Below are positions 14,977 to 23,660 of a DNA stretch of 28,849 bases, in pieces; the stretch's first letter is position 1, and every line of letters begins with the position of its first letter. The stretch spans positions 1-28,849 of the forward strand of contig CAYUCO010000052.1 of the NCBI GenBank assembly GCA_964443385.1, written 5' to 3'. The DNA comes from VFHP01 sp964443385 (GTDB taxonomy: Bacteria > Chloroflexota > Dehalococcoidia > Lucifugimonadales > UBA2985). The position numbers and the translations under genes are program-made. Under the pieces are notes generated by a model, which saw only the letters and a program-made list of their open reading frames with translations, had not been told where the DNA came from and did not search any database.

Positions 14977-16674
14977 CTAGTTAATATAGTAATGCTCTTT
15001 ATTCTCTTCAACAACAATTGTACGATTAACATTAACCTCAGTTAGTTCCTGAACTAATCCGCTCGGCCAATTTATTACTATCCGATCAATTTCAGTGTTA
15101 AGTCCTAGTCCGCACAACAGGTCTATCCCATTCCCACCTAAATATCCAGATGAATTTGTGATTTCAAACATTTGCTGTAGAGTGCCAGCCTCCAATGTTA
15201 CCCTTGAACCTATCCCGTAACTATTGCTTTCTGAACCAACTAATTTGATTTTGACCCAATTATTCTCAGATCCTATGTTATTTCTATAAAGTACATTTTC
15301 CTTGTCGGAGTTAACGACATATAAATCTACTCCACCATCATTGTTGTAGTCACCAACAGCAGTTCCCCTTCCAACTCCCATATCACCTACTCCTGCCATT
15401 TCAGTAACATCTTCAAATGCACCGTCTCCAGTATTCCTATAGAGAATATTGGGTTCATGTGCAGGTTTGCCATCTGGAATTCCGTCCTCAGCCGATAAGC
15501 CAATTATCCCGTTAGTCGCATATATATCTAGATAGCCATCATTATCAAAATCAATAAACCCTGTGGCCCAACCAATATTAATGTCAGCAACGCCAAGATC
15601 CTCAGCCACTTCACTAAATGTGCCATCTCCGTTATTTTTCCAGAGATAATTCTCGTCGTAATTAGTCCAATATACATCCAGCCAACCATCTTTGTTGTAA
15701 TCACCAGCATCTATACCCATGCAGTCAGCAGGTATTAGTAAGCCTGCCTCCAATGTAACGTCCACAAAAATGTCATTAAGATCGTTCCTGTAAATTGGAC
15801 TTATACCATCGTCATTACAATCTATTAAGTCCTGATCACCATCATTGTCATAATCAAACCAAAGTGAAGAATACGTCATCCCAGTAGATTCAAATTCGTG
15901 GCCAAAATAACTGTCAAAATAACTGTATGAAGATGTACCTTCGGTATGTCTTTCGTCCAGAGCTACCAGCCCTGATTGTATAGAGACATCCTTAAATGTT
16001 CCATCTCCGTTATTTTTGTATAAAACATTACCATCCCACCAACCCTGACCAGGTTCTCCATATAAACCGTAATTAGTAACATACAAATCCAGATAGCCAT
16101 CAAGATTGTAATCTACCCAAGCAGCTCCAGTACCATGAGACCTGTAATCTACACCTGCAGATTTGGCAATTTCAGAAAATATTCCATTTCCATTATTGCG
16201 ATATAGTAGGTTTGGTTCATATGCTTCATTGTCCTCGTACGACCATTTATCCTGACTGTGACAAACTACATACAAGTCTAGATCTCTATCATTGTCGTAG
16301 TCTCCCCACGCCACACCGTAAGAATTACATCTACCGTGTACACCAGTTTCGTCTGTGACATCTTCAAAAACGCCATTTCCGTCATTACGGTACAACAAGT
16401 TATCTTGCATAGATGCCACATAAATATCTAGGTCACCATCGTTGTCATAGTCAGCCCAAGAGGCTCCAGGGCCAAAATTAAATTTGTGATCCTGTAGCGG
16501 ACCTCCTAAAACTTGGGCCTCATGAATTACGTTTGTGAACCAGGTGTCAGACTGAGAACTAGACGTATTTTCCACAATATCACTTCTAACAAGATCGTCT
16601 CCCGTGGTTGAACACCCAATTATAAAGGTAACAATACAAATAAGTATTGGAGTTATTTTATTAAAACCCATCAT
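14977..16674 (-). CDS. FG-GAP/VCBS propeller lipoprotein with ASPIC/UnbV domain (CRTAC1-like)
   Basis: A 565-residue exported protein. The signal peptide ends I-I-G-C, with Cys21 as lipidation site. Seven blade motifs follow, each a calcium-binding-type D-x-D-x-D-G loop then L-D-x-Y (for example DYDNDGDLDIY, DYNKDGWLDVY, DYNNDGGVDLY), usually preceded by YRN-x-G-x-G-x-F-x-[DE]V. The C-terminal ~90 residues (NNWVKIKL...INWPSGLVQELT...) are the ASPIC/UnbV domain. This architecture is that of bacterial CRTAC1-like proteins, whose role is carbohydrate or protein binding at the surface; exact ligands are unknown. It starts with tandem ATGs at 16674, 6 bases after the aldo/keto reductase stop, so the two are cotranscribed. 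Confidence 0.92.
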   Translation of the reverse strand: MMGFNKITPILICIVTFIIGCSTTGDDLVRSDIVENTSSSQSDTWFTNVIHEAQVLGGPLQDHKFNFGPGASWADYDNDGDLDIYVASMQDNLLYRNDGNGVFEDVTDETGVHGRCNSYGVAWGDYDNDRDLDLYVVCHSQDKWSYEDNEAYEPNLLYRNNGNGIFSEIAKSAGVDYRSHGTGAAWVDYNLDGYLDLYVTNYGLYGEPGQGWWDGNVLYKNNGDGTFKDVSIQSGLVALDERHTEGTSSYSYFDSYFGHEFESTGMTYSSLWFDYDNDGDQDLIDCNDDGISPIYRNDLNDIFVDVTLEAGLLIPADCMGIDAGDYNKDGWLDVYWTNYDENYLWKNNGDGTFSEVAEDLGVADINIGWATGFIDFDNDGYLDIYATNGIIGLSAEDGIPDGKPAHEPNILYRNTGDGAFEDVTEMAGVGDMGVGRGTAVGDYNNDGGVDLYVVNSDKENVLYRNNIGSENNWVKIKLVGSESNSYGIGSRVTLEAGTLQQMFEITNSSGYLGGNGIDLLCGLGLNTEIDRIVINWPSGLVQELTEVNVNRTIVVEENKEHYYIN

Positions 16675-16680
16675 AGAAAC

Positions 16681-17583
16681 CTATTCCAATTGATACCAGC
16701 CGTCGTCTAAACTGTTAAATCTTCTAACTAATTCTCCCACTGCACTATCACTAAGATAGTTTTGGGATTCGGCCATACTGATATTTGACTGAAGATGCCT
16801 TAGATTACGTGTTCCCACAATAGCTGTGTTTACAGCAGAGTGTGCTAAAACAAATCCGAGAGCCAAATCTATACGATCCGAAGTGGCATCAGGAATCTCC
16901 CCCACTTCAATCATTAACTTAGCCCTCCTGAAATATTCATCGGCATATGCAGATGGACTGACATCAGTACCCCAAGCACCATTGGCAATAGGACGTTTTG
17001 CAATAATCCCCATGTTGTTTGCGACGGCTATTTCAAAAAGTTTAGATCTAGCATGTTGCTCGACCAGATTAAAGCTTGTCTGCAGTGTATCAAAAACTCC
17101 AGTATTTATTGCATATACAGCGTCTTCGTTATCTCCACTGTAGCCTATAAAACGCGTCTTACCTGAATCCCTGGCTTTGACAAGAGCATCTATTACTTCA
17201 CCCTTTTTCAAGATATCTATACTGCAAGAATGAAGTTGAACTAAATCCAAATAGTCAGTATTCATACGCTCTAAACTACGATCTATACTGTCTTCTATCG
17301 TTTTTGCAGTCCAAGCCTCTCCTGCATATGAACCAGTAACATGACCGCATTTCGTGGCTAATGAATAGTCATTCCTTCTATGAGAAACTGTGCGTCCGAT
17401 AAGCTCTTCGCTTATGCCATAACATGCAGCTGTATCTAAAAAGTTTATACCACTGTCCAGTGCCGAATTAACCAAATGCTCCACATCGGCCACTTCCTGC
17501 ATGGTAAGTCTTCCGATTTCCGCCAAACCCATACCCAAGCGACTAATTTGCAAACCTGTTCTTCCAAGAGTTGTAGTTTCCAT
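16681..17583 (-). CDS. Aldo/keto reductase
   Basis: A 300-residue AKR-superfamily oxidoreductase. The tetrad is Asp50 and Tyr55 (FLDTAACYG), Lys78 (ATKCG) and His118 (LVQLHSC). The C-terminal NADPH-binding part reads IVGTRN. The sequence resembles the branch of L-galactose/L-fucose dehydrogenase-like bacterial AKRs, but no substrate can be assigned. Start ATG 17583 has AAGGA eight bases upstream. Its stop is 6 bases from the start of the FG-GAP lipoprotein, a likely translational unit. The 90 bases upstream, separating it from the HAD gene, contain a minus-strand TATAAT at 17648-17653, so it may also have its own promoter. Confidence 0.92.
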   Translation of the reverse strand: METTTLGRTGLQISRLGMGLAEIGRLTMQEVADVEHLVNSALDSGINFLDTAACYGISEELIGRTVSHRRNDYSLATKCGHVTGSYAGEAWTAKTIEDSIDRSLERMNTDYLDLVQLHSCSIDILKKGEVIDALVKARDSGKTRFIGYSGDNEDAVYAINTGVFDTLQTSFNLVEQHARSKLFEIAVANNMGIIAKRPIANGAWGTDVSPSAYADEYFRRAKLMIEVGEIPDATSDRIDLALGFVLAHSAVNTAIVGTRNLRHLQSNISMAESQNYLSDSAVGELVRRFNSLDDGWYQLE

Positions 17584-17673
17584 ATTGTTATCCTTTCTGG
17601 GGGATTTCGAGCCAAATATTGTTGACCCAACCAGTCAGTTAAATATGATTATAGGCTATTCTATAATACCACC

Positions 17674-18360
17674 TTACCTGTAATCGAATGGTAGATTCAA
17701 TATTTCGGACGGCGTCTGCAAAGTCAGATTCGCCTCTGCAATCGTAACTTCTTCTCCTTTACTTGCCGGACCCCATATTGCGTGACATGTAAAACAACCG
17801 GCGGAGTTACCTGCCTTTATATCCGAAGGACTATCACCGATTACAACAGAGTTTTCAGCATTAGAATTTAAAGTGCTTAAAGCTAATAACACTCCTTCAG
17901 GATCCGGTTTGTATCTAACCACGTTTTCAAACCCCACCCCGGTAGAAAAGAGTTCGATTATACCCAACTCTTCCAATTCCTTTGATGCTCCCACTGGAAA
18001 TCCGTCTAGATCGAGAATCCAGTTTTTTTGAGTTACTATGCCGAGTTTTATTCCTGATCTGTGAAGCTGGGTCAAAACGTCTTTGACTCCGGGGTATAAT
18101 TTGACCAAACCAGGTGCCTTGTTCCAATACGCCGATCTATATAAATGTAAGAGGTCAATTCGCACACCCTCTTCAACCTCAAGCGCGTGGAATGCTTCAG
18201 CAAGCTGTCCGCCACGAACCCTAACCGATCTTGAAAATTCTGAGCCGGACAGGTGTTGAATCCCAACCGATTTAAAAACAAGGTCAATAGCACTATCGAT
18301 AGCCATAGAGGAATCTATTAAGGTATCGTCCAGGTCGAAAAGTGCAGTAGATATACTCAA
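17674..18360 (-). CDS. HAD-superfamily hydrolase (phosphoglycolate phosphatase-like)
   Basis: A 228-residue phosphatase fold with all four HAD motifs: I, nucleophile Asp9 and Asp11 in LFDLDDTLID; II, Thr in GIVTQK; III, Lys in RYKPDPEG; IV, GDSPSD. A helical cap lies between motifs I and II. Gph/pyrophosphatase-like members dephosphorylate small sugar or nucleotide phosphates. I chose the TTG at 18360 because GGAGTG lies about six bases upstream and it places the first motif at the usual distance from the N-terminus. The frame is open to a TTG at 18405, which would overlap the upstream gene by 26 bases. With the chosen start it is 19 bases downstream of the aminotransferase. Its G+C looks distinctly higher than that of the aminotransferase. 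Confidence 0.88.
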   Translation of the reverse strand: MSISTALFDLDDTLIDSSMAIDSAIDLVFKSVGIQHLSGSEFSRSVRVRGGQLAEAFHALEVEEGVRIDLLHLYRSAYWNKAPGLVKLYPGVKDVLTQLHRSGIKLGIVTQKNWILDLDGFPVGASKELEELGIIELFSTGVGFENVVRYKPDPEGVLLALSTLNSNAENSVVIGDSPSDIKAGNSAGCFTCHAIWGPASKGEEVTIAEANLTLQTPSEILNLPFDYR

Positions 18361-18379
18361 ACTTTCACTCCGATTTAAC

Positions 18380-19543
18380 TTAAAGTTTCTTGACAAAAGA
18401 TTCAATTCTATTTAAAGCTTCTAGAATGTTTTCTGTGGAATTTGCAAAAGATAATCGAATATAGTCTTTACCGAATTCTCCAAAAGATTCTCCATTTAGG
18501 GAAGCAACACCAGCTTTTTGTAATAAATCATCTGCAAATGTTTTGCTTGATAGACCTGTTCCTTTTATGTTTGGAAATGCATAGAAAGCTCCTTTTGGAA
18601 TTTTACATGATATGCCATTAATTTGGTTCAATCCATTTACAATTGTGTTTCTTCGGTTTTTGAATTCTAGGACCATTTTATTTGCTTCTTCTTGTGAACC
18701 TGTTAATGCCTCAATTGCAGCAATTTGAGTGAAACTAGCAGTACATGAAACACTGTTTGTCATTAATCTAGAAATTGGCTCTACCAACGGTATTGGCATT
18801 ATTCCATAACCTATTCGCCATCCGGTCATTGCATAAGTTTTAGAAAATCCATCCAATATTACAGTTCTTTCTTGTAAACCCGGGAATTTAGTTATGCTTT
18901 GATGAGATCCTTCATATAAGTATCTGGAATATATTTCGTCAGATAAAATAATCAAATCTTTATCAATTGCTACCCTTGCTAATGCTTCAAGGTCAGAATT
19001 AGGAATAACACTGCCACAGGGATTGTTTGGGGAATTAATGATTATCATTTTAGTATTATCTGTAACTTGATTAATGACTTCGTCGATATCAAAACTAAAA
19101 TCTAATTCTTCATGTAATTTCATAGGAACAGGAGTGCCTCCAGCGAAATTAATCATAGATTCATATATCGGGAACCCTGGGTTTGGATATAAAACTTCAT
19201 CACCTGGTTCAATTAATGCAAGAGCGCAAAAAAATATTATAGGTTTCCCTCCAGGAGTTACTACAACGTTTTCTGAAGAGACAGGTATTTTACGGGTTGA
19301 AGAAATTTCATCAGCAATTTTGTCTCTCAGTTCTGATAATCCAGGTGAGGGTCCATAACGAGTATAACCTGATAAGAGTGCAGTGGACCCCGCGTTAATA
19401 ACATTTTCAGGAGTATCAAAATCTGGCTCACCTATTTCTAGGTGTATTACATCAACACCTTCAGCTTCAAGTATTTTTGCTTTTGCAAGTACCTCAAATG
19501 CAGTTTCAGTTCCTAATCTACTCATTCTTTTTGCTAATTTCAT
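18380..19543 (-). CDS. PLP-dependent class I/II aminotransferase (aspartate aminotransferase-like)
   Basis: A 387-residue fold-type I enzyme. Features in order: EIGEPDFDTP near the N-terminus, GYTRYGPSPGLSELR, NVVVTPGGK, the substrate/cofactor segment NSPNNPCGSV, SDEIYSRY with the PLP-ring Asp and Tyr, SKTYAMTGWRIG with Lys235 as the Schiff-base lysine, and a C-terminal YIRLSFA arginine for the carboxylate. This is the Ib-type aspartate/aromatic aminotransferase pattern; the amino-acid preference is not readable. ATG 19543 is chosen because GAGGGG lies just upstream, between it and the in-frame ATG 19555. Lines I counted average about a third G+C, lower than neighbours. It shares a symmetrical promoter with the gene at 19624. 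Confidence 0.92.
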   Translation of the reverse strand: MKLAKRMSRLGTETAFEVLAKAKILEAEGVDVIHLEIGEPDFDTPENVINAGSTALLSGYTRYGPSPGLSELRDKIADEISSTRKIPVSSENVVVTPGGKPIIFFCALALIEPGDEVLYPNPGFPIYESMINFAGGTPVPMKLHEELDFSFDIDEVINQVTDNTKMIIINSPNNPCGSVIPNSDLEALARVAIDKDLIILSDEIYSRYLYEGSHQSITKFPGLQERTVILDGFSKTYAMTGWRIGYGIMPIPLVEPISRLMTNSVSCTASFTQIAAIEALTGSQEEANKMVLEFKNRRNTIVNGLNQINGISCKIPKGAFYAFPNIKGTGLSSKTFADDLLQKAGVASLNGESFGEFGKDYIRLSFANSTENILEALNRIESFVKKL

Positions 19544-19584
19544 TTTTCCCCTCATGACATTTATTACAAATAAATTAGTTATTC

Positions 19585-19594
19585 CATTATAATG
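19585..19594. promoter_or_regulatory. Palindromic -10 element of a bidirectional promoter
   Basis: The ten bases CATTATAATG are a perfect palindrome. They give TATAAT on the plus strand at 19588-19593 and TATAAT on the minus strand at 19586-19591. It sits in the 80-base gap between divergent genes, about 30 bases before the plus start at 19624 and about 43 before the minus start at 19543. The -35 regions (for example TTACAA at 19564-19569 for plus) are weak. Bidirectional bacterial promoters with symmetrical -10 elements are an established phenomenon. Confidence 0.6.
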
Positions 19595-19623
19595 TACTCT
19601 TAAATGAATGATAGGAGCACATC

Positions 19624-20169
19624 ATGCCAAGAGTTCCACTAATTAATAAAGACGACCTACCGAAAGACAAACAGGATTTATACGACCAAATAGCCCAACA
19701 CCGCGGCAGCGTGGCAAGGCCTTTTGCAGCACTTTTAAATAGCCCTGATGTAGCATCAAAGATATCTATGTTGGGTGAACAGTTACGATATGTATCCCCT
19801 ACAATTCAGCCAGACATCAGAGAAATAATTACTCTAACTACAGCTCGTATTATGAAATGCCAATACCTTTGGACTCATCATCGTGGTTCAGCTATTCGAT
19901 CAGGGGTAAGAGAGGAAGTTGTTGAGGCAATACGAGAAGGAGGTCGGCCACGTCGCCTAGTTCCTAAAGAAGCTGTCTTTGTACAATTTACCCAGGAACT
20001 TCTAGAAAGCAAAGAACTTACAAGCGCAACTTTTAGCGCGGTTGAACATCTAATAGGAGAACAAGCCACCATCGACCTGATAATAACAATCGGTTATTAC
20101 AGTATGCTATGTCTAGCTATAAATGGTTTGGATTTGGGCCTTGAAGAAGGAGTTACTCCCAATCTATAG
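19624..20169 (+). CDS. Carboxymuconolactone decarboxylase family (AhpD-like) protein
   Basis: A 181-residue all-helical protein of the CMD/AhpD superfamily. The recognisable core is the LGEQLRY...REIITLTTARIMKCQYLWTHH region, where the family has its conserved E-x-x-x-x-x-x-R and C-x-x-x-x-x-H. Only one Cys is present in the C-Q-Y-L-W-T-H-H segment, so the AhpD-type C-x-x-C disulfide site is absent and peroxidase activity is unlikely. The later LVPKEAVFVQFTQELLESKELTSATFSA segment is typical of longer CMD proteins. Start ATG 19624 has AGGAG six bases upstream. It is 78 bases before the EamA gene and may be cotranscribed. Confidence 0.85.
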   Translation: MPRVPLINKDDLPKDKQDLYDQIAQHRGSVARPFAALLNSPDVASKISMLGEQLRYVSPTIQPDIREIITLTTARIMKCQYLWTHHRGSAIRSGVREEVVEAIREGGRPRRLVPKEAVFVQFTQELLESKELTSATFSAVEHLIGEQATIDLIITIGYYSMLCLAINGLDLGLEEGVTPNL

Positions 20170-20247
20170 TTCTCAAACGTGTAGTTTCAACTCTATCTCT
20201 AAACACAGACGTACTAATACTACGTATATTTTAAGGAATACAGATAC

Positions 20248-21153
20248 ATGACCTGGTTAGTCGCATCCTTAATTAGTGCAGCATTCATGGGTTTGGTAAG
20301 TATATCGGATAAAGTTGTTATATACCGATATGCCAAAACGCCACTGACACTACCATTGATATCTGGTATGTGCCAAGTTTTATTTGGTATTGCCTGTGTG
20401 TTTGTTGCAGGAATACCAAGTCAATCCAGCTTAACTGCCAACGCGTCTGCTATTGGCTCTGGCATGTTCCTTGGTTTGGCAGTGATGATATTGATGAGAG
20501 TTATGTATACAAAAGAAGTATCGCGTGCAATACCAGTTACTCAATGCGCACCGATCTTTTCAGCATTACTGGCATTGCCAATTCTAGGTGAATCAATATC
20601 GCTAATACAATGGTCAGGTATAATGGCTGCCGTTATTGGAAGTGTATTCATATCCCTGAAAATAGATCCTGACATCAGCGGTATATTTCTGGACACGTCT
20701 TTCTACTGGTTGATGCTTTCAGCCTTCTTCTTTGGAGCGGCATACGTGGTTGGTAAAGTTGCACTTGACGAGTTACCTATTTTATACACTCACGGGTTAA
20801 GAACATTCACCCTTGGATCAACATTCTTAATTTTTACCTCTCGATCTATAGCATGGAATGATACAAAATCTTTGATTAAAAGACGAAGCCCGGCATTCTT
20901 ATTTGTTGGGGTTAACGAATTCATTACAGCACAATTTGCAATAATTATTTTGCTCTGGGCATTGTCACTTGGGCCAGCGTCCCTGGTGGCTGCAGCCACC
21001 AGTAGCAGGGCTATTTTTACTTTACTGTTCACACTTGCTATAACAAGATTATGGAACGGAGCCCTGGGGGAGGATACATCAACAAGTTCCACTCTCGCCA
21101 AACTATTCTCAACTCTGCTAATTGTAGGTGGTATTTTTGCGATAGCTATCTGA
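20248..21153 (+). CDS. EamA/DMT-family transporter
   Basis: A 301-residue integral membrane protein with about ten hydrophobic helices in two halves, the EamA (drug/metabolite transporter) architecture. Helix 1 reads LISAAFMGLVSISDKVV; the end of the first half has PVTQCAPIFSALLALPILGE, the second half LLWALSLGPASLVAAATS. These transporters move amino acids, nucleosides, choline or metabolites; the substrate is unknown. The start ATG 20248 has AAGGA about 11 bases upstream, a slightly long spacing. A second, clearly homologous gene lies at 28017-28849, sharing for example SDKVV, E-VSR--P-TQ and LLWALSLGPASLVA. Convergent with the ribokinase gene. Confidence 0.9.
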   Translation: MTWLVASLISAAFMGLVSISDKVVIYRYAKTPLTLPLISGMCQVLFGIACVFVAGIPSQSSLTANASAIGSGMFLGLAVMILMRVMYTKEVSRAIPVTQCAPIFSALLALPILGESISLIQWSGIMAAVIGSVFISLKIDPDISGIFLDTSFYWLMLSAFFFGAAYVVGKVALDELPILYTHGLRTFTLGSTFLIFTSRSIAWNDTKSLIKRRSPAFLFVGVNEFITAQFAIIILLWALSLGPASLVAAATSSRAIFTLLFTLAITRLWNGALGEDTSTSSTLAKLFSTLLIVGGIFAIAI

Positions 21154-21208
21154 TAAACGACTCAAACTTCTATTAATATAAATTCTTTTCTACATCATCT
21201 ATATTGGA

Positions 21209-22138
21209 TTAAATCGTTTTTAAGAATTTTTCTATGTCCTCTAAGCTCGGCATCGATTCCTGTGCACCTAGCTTCGTCACAGCTAAAGACCCTGTAAGCA
21301 CACCCATCTCCACAGATTTTTCAAAAGATTCGCCTTGTAATAAATAGGCCGTAAAACCCGCATTAAAAGCATCCCCTGCTGCTACTGTATCTATCACAGC
21401 AACTTCAGGTGCAGGAACAAAACCAGAAGTTTCCTGATTTATATAGAAAGCCCCCCTGCCACCCAATTTGATAATGACTCCCCGATTAACTCCTCTGTCA
21501 AATAATGTTTTGGCTGCATTCATTACTTCTTCGTTAGTTTCTACAGGATGTCCAACTAACGATTCGGCTTCTGTTTCATTAGGTATCAAGTAATCGAAAA
21601 ACTGATATGCATCAATTGGCATGAAGCCTGCCGGTGCGGGGTCCATTACAACAACTTTATTCTTACTACGTGCGTATTCCGCTGTTTTCAATGAAAGTGT
21701 CAATGGTAACTCCATCTGGAGTAAAAGTGCATCTGTCCCACTATCCAACTTGGATTTTACTTTTTCGACTTCAACGTCAGAACAGGTAAGATTGGCACCT
21801 CTGATAATAATAATCTTGTTCTGACCATCAGCATTAACTGTTATATGTGCAATGCCTGAATTCATGCCGGATTCAATTCCAACCATGGATACATCCACTC
21901 CAAACAGACTTAAACTATTTATAAGCTGCTCGCCATAATAATCGTCTCCGATTCTGCACACCATACAAGTATTTATACCCAATCGCGCCAATCCGACAGC
22001 CTGATTACCACCTTTGCCACCAGCAGCAGTATAAAAGTCCTGGCCAATCACTGACTCTCCTTCTGAAGGAAAGTCATCGGATTTAGCAATTAGATCGAAG
22101 TTAACAGATCCCAAAACAACGGCGGATAACTCTGTCAA
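21209..22138 (-). CDS. rbsK: Ribokinase (PfkB family)
   Basis: A 309-residue sugar kinase that phosphorylates D-ribose at O5 with ATP. The N-terminal PfkB signature is AAGGKGGNQAVGLARLG (about 38-54), and the C-terminal one is DTVAAGDAFNAGF (250-262) with Asp256 as catalytic base. The A-A-G-D variant matches true ribokinases such as the E. coli enzyme. PNETEAE (186-192) and KLGGRGA are also typical. The start is TTG at 22138 with a strong GGAGG six bases upstream; there is no good ATG near it. It is divergent from the ADP-ribosylglycohydrolase gene, which suggests that it uses ribose released by that enzyme. Confidence 0.92.
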   Translation of the reverse strand: MTELSAVVLGSVNFDLIAKSDDFPSEGESVIGQDFYTAAGGKGGNQAVGLARLGINTCMVCRIGDDYYGEQLINSLSLFGVDVSMVGIESGMNSGIAHITVNADGQNKIIIIRGANLTCSDVEVEKVKSKLDSGTDALLLQMELPLTLSLKTAEYARSKNKVVVMDPAPAGFMPIDAYQFFDYLIPNETEAESLVGHPVETNEEVMNAAKTLFDRGVNRGVIIKLGGRGAFYINQETSGFVPAPEVAVIDTVAAGDAFNAGFTAYLLQGESFEKSVEMGVLTGSLAVTKLGAQESMPSLEDIEKFLKTI

Positions 22139-22243
22139 ATATAACCTCCAATATCTCGTTTATAAAAATTTTAACTGAGACTAAACTGAAGTATAATAGT
22201 GAAACAATTACATGGCAAAGCAGTTTTATAAAGGAGAGAGTTA
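22139..22243. promoter_or_regulatory. Divergent promoter region, ribokinase / ADP-ribosylglycohydrolase
   Basis: A 105-base gap holding start signals for both genes. On the plus strand TATAAT is at 22192-22197, about 45 bases before the ATG, with only a weak -35 (TTTAAC at 22170-22175). AAGGAG precedes the plus start at 22244 and GGAGG the minus start. No clear operator palindrome is visible. Confidence 0.5.
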
Positions 22244-23635
22244 ATGTTTCTCAAAATAGGGACACTTAGAGAACGTCTACACGGGGTAGTATCAAATAAG
22301 GGCGATCAGGGACACGAGATCGACGGATTACAAGATGAGTTAGACAGCTTACCAAACAGTTATGACGACTTGATTAATTTCTCTAAGAAACTTTCTTCCT
22401 TAAAAATAAGAACTGACTGGCCTTACGTTGAACCCAACGCCATAGATGCGATAAAAAGTGAAATGGACCCATCGAGACAGTTGGGTGAAATTTGTGAAAT
22501 AGACCTGAATGACAGTGCAAAAAGGGTTAAGACAGCGTTCCTGTCATCCGTATGTGGATGTATATTGGGAAAACCTCTGGAAGTCCAATTAACGGGGCAT
22601 GAAATCAAAGAAGCTTTAGAAAAGATAGATGAATGGCCCATGAGTCAGTATGTTTCAAAAAATATTGAATCAGTTTTACCGAGAGTTCATAGGTCATTCC
22701 CGGAAACGGCTAGAGAATACATAAAATACGTAGCTCCAGATGATGATATTAATTACACAATTATGGGAATGCTAATTCTTGAGAAATTCGGGTCCGATTT
22801 CACCCATGAAAACATGAAGGAATTATGGATGCATCATCTTCCTATCGGTACAACTTTCGGCCCCGAAAGAACAATTTTATTAAAAACCGGCACCCAAAGC
22901 CTGGAAATTATCCACGGCTCTAGTTTTCTGGAAAAAGGTGGAGTGGGCGGCAGACAGGTCAAGGAAACAGATAATTCAGAAAGTTTCATGGACGCATTTA
23001 ATGACATATTAAACCCAGGTGATGAACTATGTGGGGCAGCAATAAGAGCTGACGCTTACGGATACGCTTTCCCCGGAAACCCTGACAAGGCATCTGAGCT
23101 CGCTTGGCGTGATTCAAGTTTCACTCATAACAGAACAGGTATATACGGAACAATGTTCATAGCAGCCGCGATATCCTGTGCTCAAGTAATGGATGACAGG
23201 ACCAAGATAATAGAGACAGCGCTAAAATTTGTGCCTCAAAGAAGCCGGTTTTTTGAAAGAGTCTCGGCTGCTTTCAAAGACGTGAAAGAATCCTCAACTT
23301 GGGAAGAGGCTTACGGTAAAATCAATAACAAATTAGGCGAGTACGGTCACTGCAGAATATATCAGGAAATTGGCATGTTGATTAACACTCTAATATTCGC
23401 AGAAAATATAGGTCACGGGATCTGTATTCAAGTGAGTCAAGGAGCAGACACTGACAGTTTCGGAGCGACCTCAGGTTCTTTACTTGGTGCCTATTTTGGG
23501 CCGACAGGCCTCGAAGAAAAATGGATAGAGCCCTTCAATGATGATATTCATACCGGATTAGCATGGTTTTTTGAGAGGTCATTTTCCAAATTATCTGATA
23601 GAATGAGTGAGTTGCCAAAAATAGTCCGCAATTAA
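22244..23635 (+). CDS. ADP-ribosylglycohydrolase family protein
   Basis: A 463-residue protein. The first ~90 residues are an unrecognised, partly acidic extension. The ADP-ribosylglycohydrolase core follows: AFLSSVCGCILGKPLE (98-113), the metal-site segment PDDDINYT (165-172), ELCGAAIRADAYGY (~261-274), SSFTHNRTGIYG, and the second metal-site block GADTDSFGATSG (400-411) with Asp402 and Asp404. The family cleaves N- or O-glycosidic bonds of ADP-ribose on proteins or small molecules, using two magnesium ions; several relatives act on nucleosides. The start ATG 22244 has AAGGAG eight bases upstream. Divergence from ribokinase suggests recovery of ribose. The downstream Kelch gene starts 25 bases after the stop. 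Confidence 0.9.
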   Translation: MFLKIGTLRERLHGVVSNKGDQGHEIDGLQDELDSLPNSYDDLINFSKKLSSLKIRTDWPYVEPNAIDAIKSEMDPSRQLGEICEIDLNDSAKRVKTAFLSSVCGCILGKPLEVQLTGHEIKEALEKIDEWPMSQYVSKNIESVLPRVHRSFPETAREYIKYVAPDDDINYTIMGMLILEKFGSDFTHENMKELWMHHLPIGTTFGPERTILLKTGTQSLEIIHGSSFLEKGGVGGRQVKETDNSESFMDAFNDILNPGDELCGAAIRADAYGYAFPGNPDKASELAWRDSSFTHNRTGIYGTMFIAAAISCAQVMDDRTKIIETALKFVPQRSRFFERVSAAFKDVKESSTWEEAYGKINNKLGEYGHCRIYQEIGMLINTLIFAENIGHGICIQVSQGADTDSFGATSGSLLGAYFGPTGLEEKWIEPFNDDIHTGLAWFFERSFSKLSDRMSELPKIVRN

Positions 23636-23660
23636 AACCACATAAAAACAGAGGTTTACT

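Noticed and set aside
14847..15032. 61-codon minus-strand frame bridging the FG-GAP and amidohydrolase genes
   Set aside because: It overlaps the ends of two solid genes in another frame and has no ribosome site or recognisable feature beyond hydrophobicity from AT-rich sequence.
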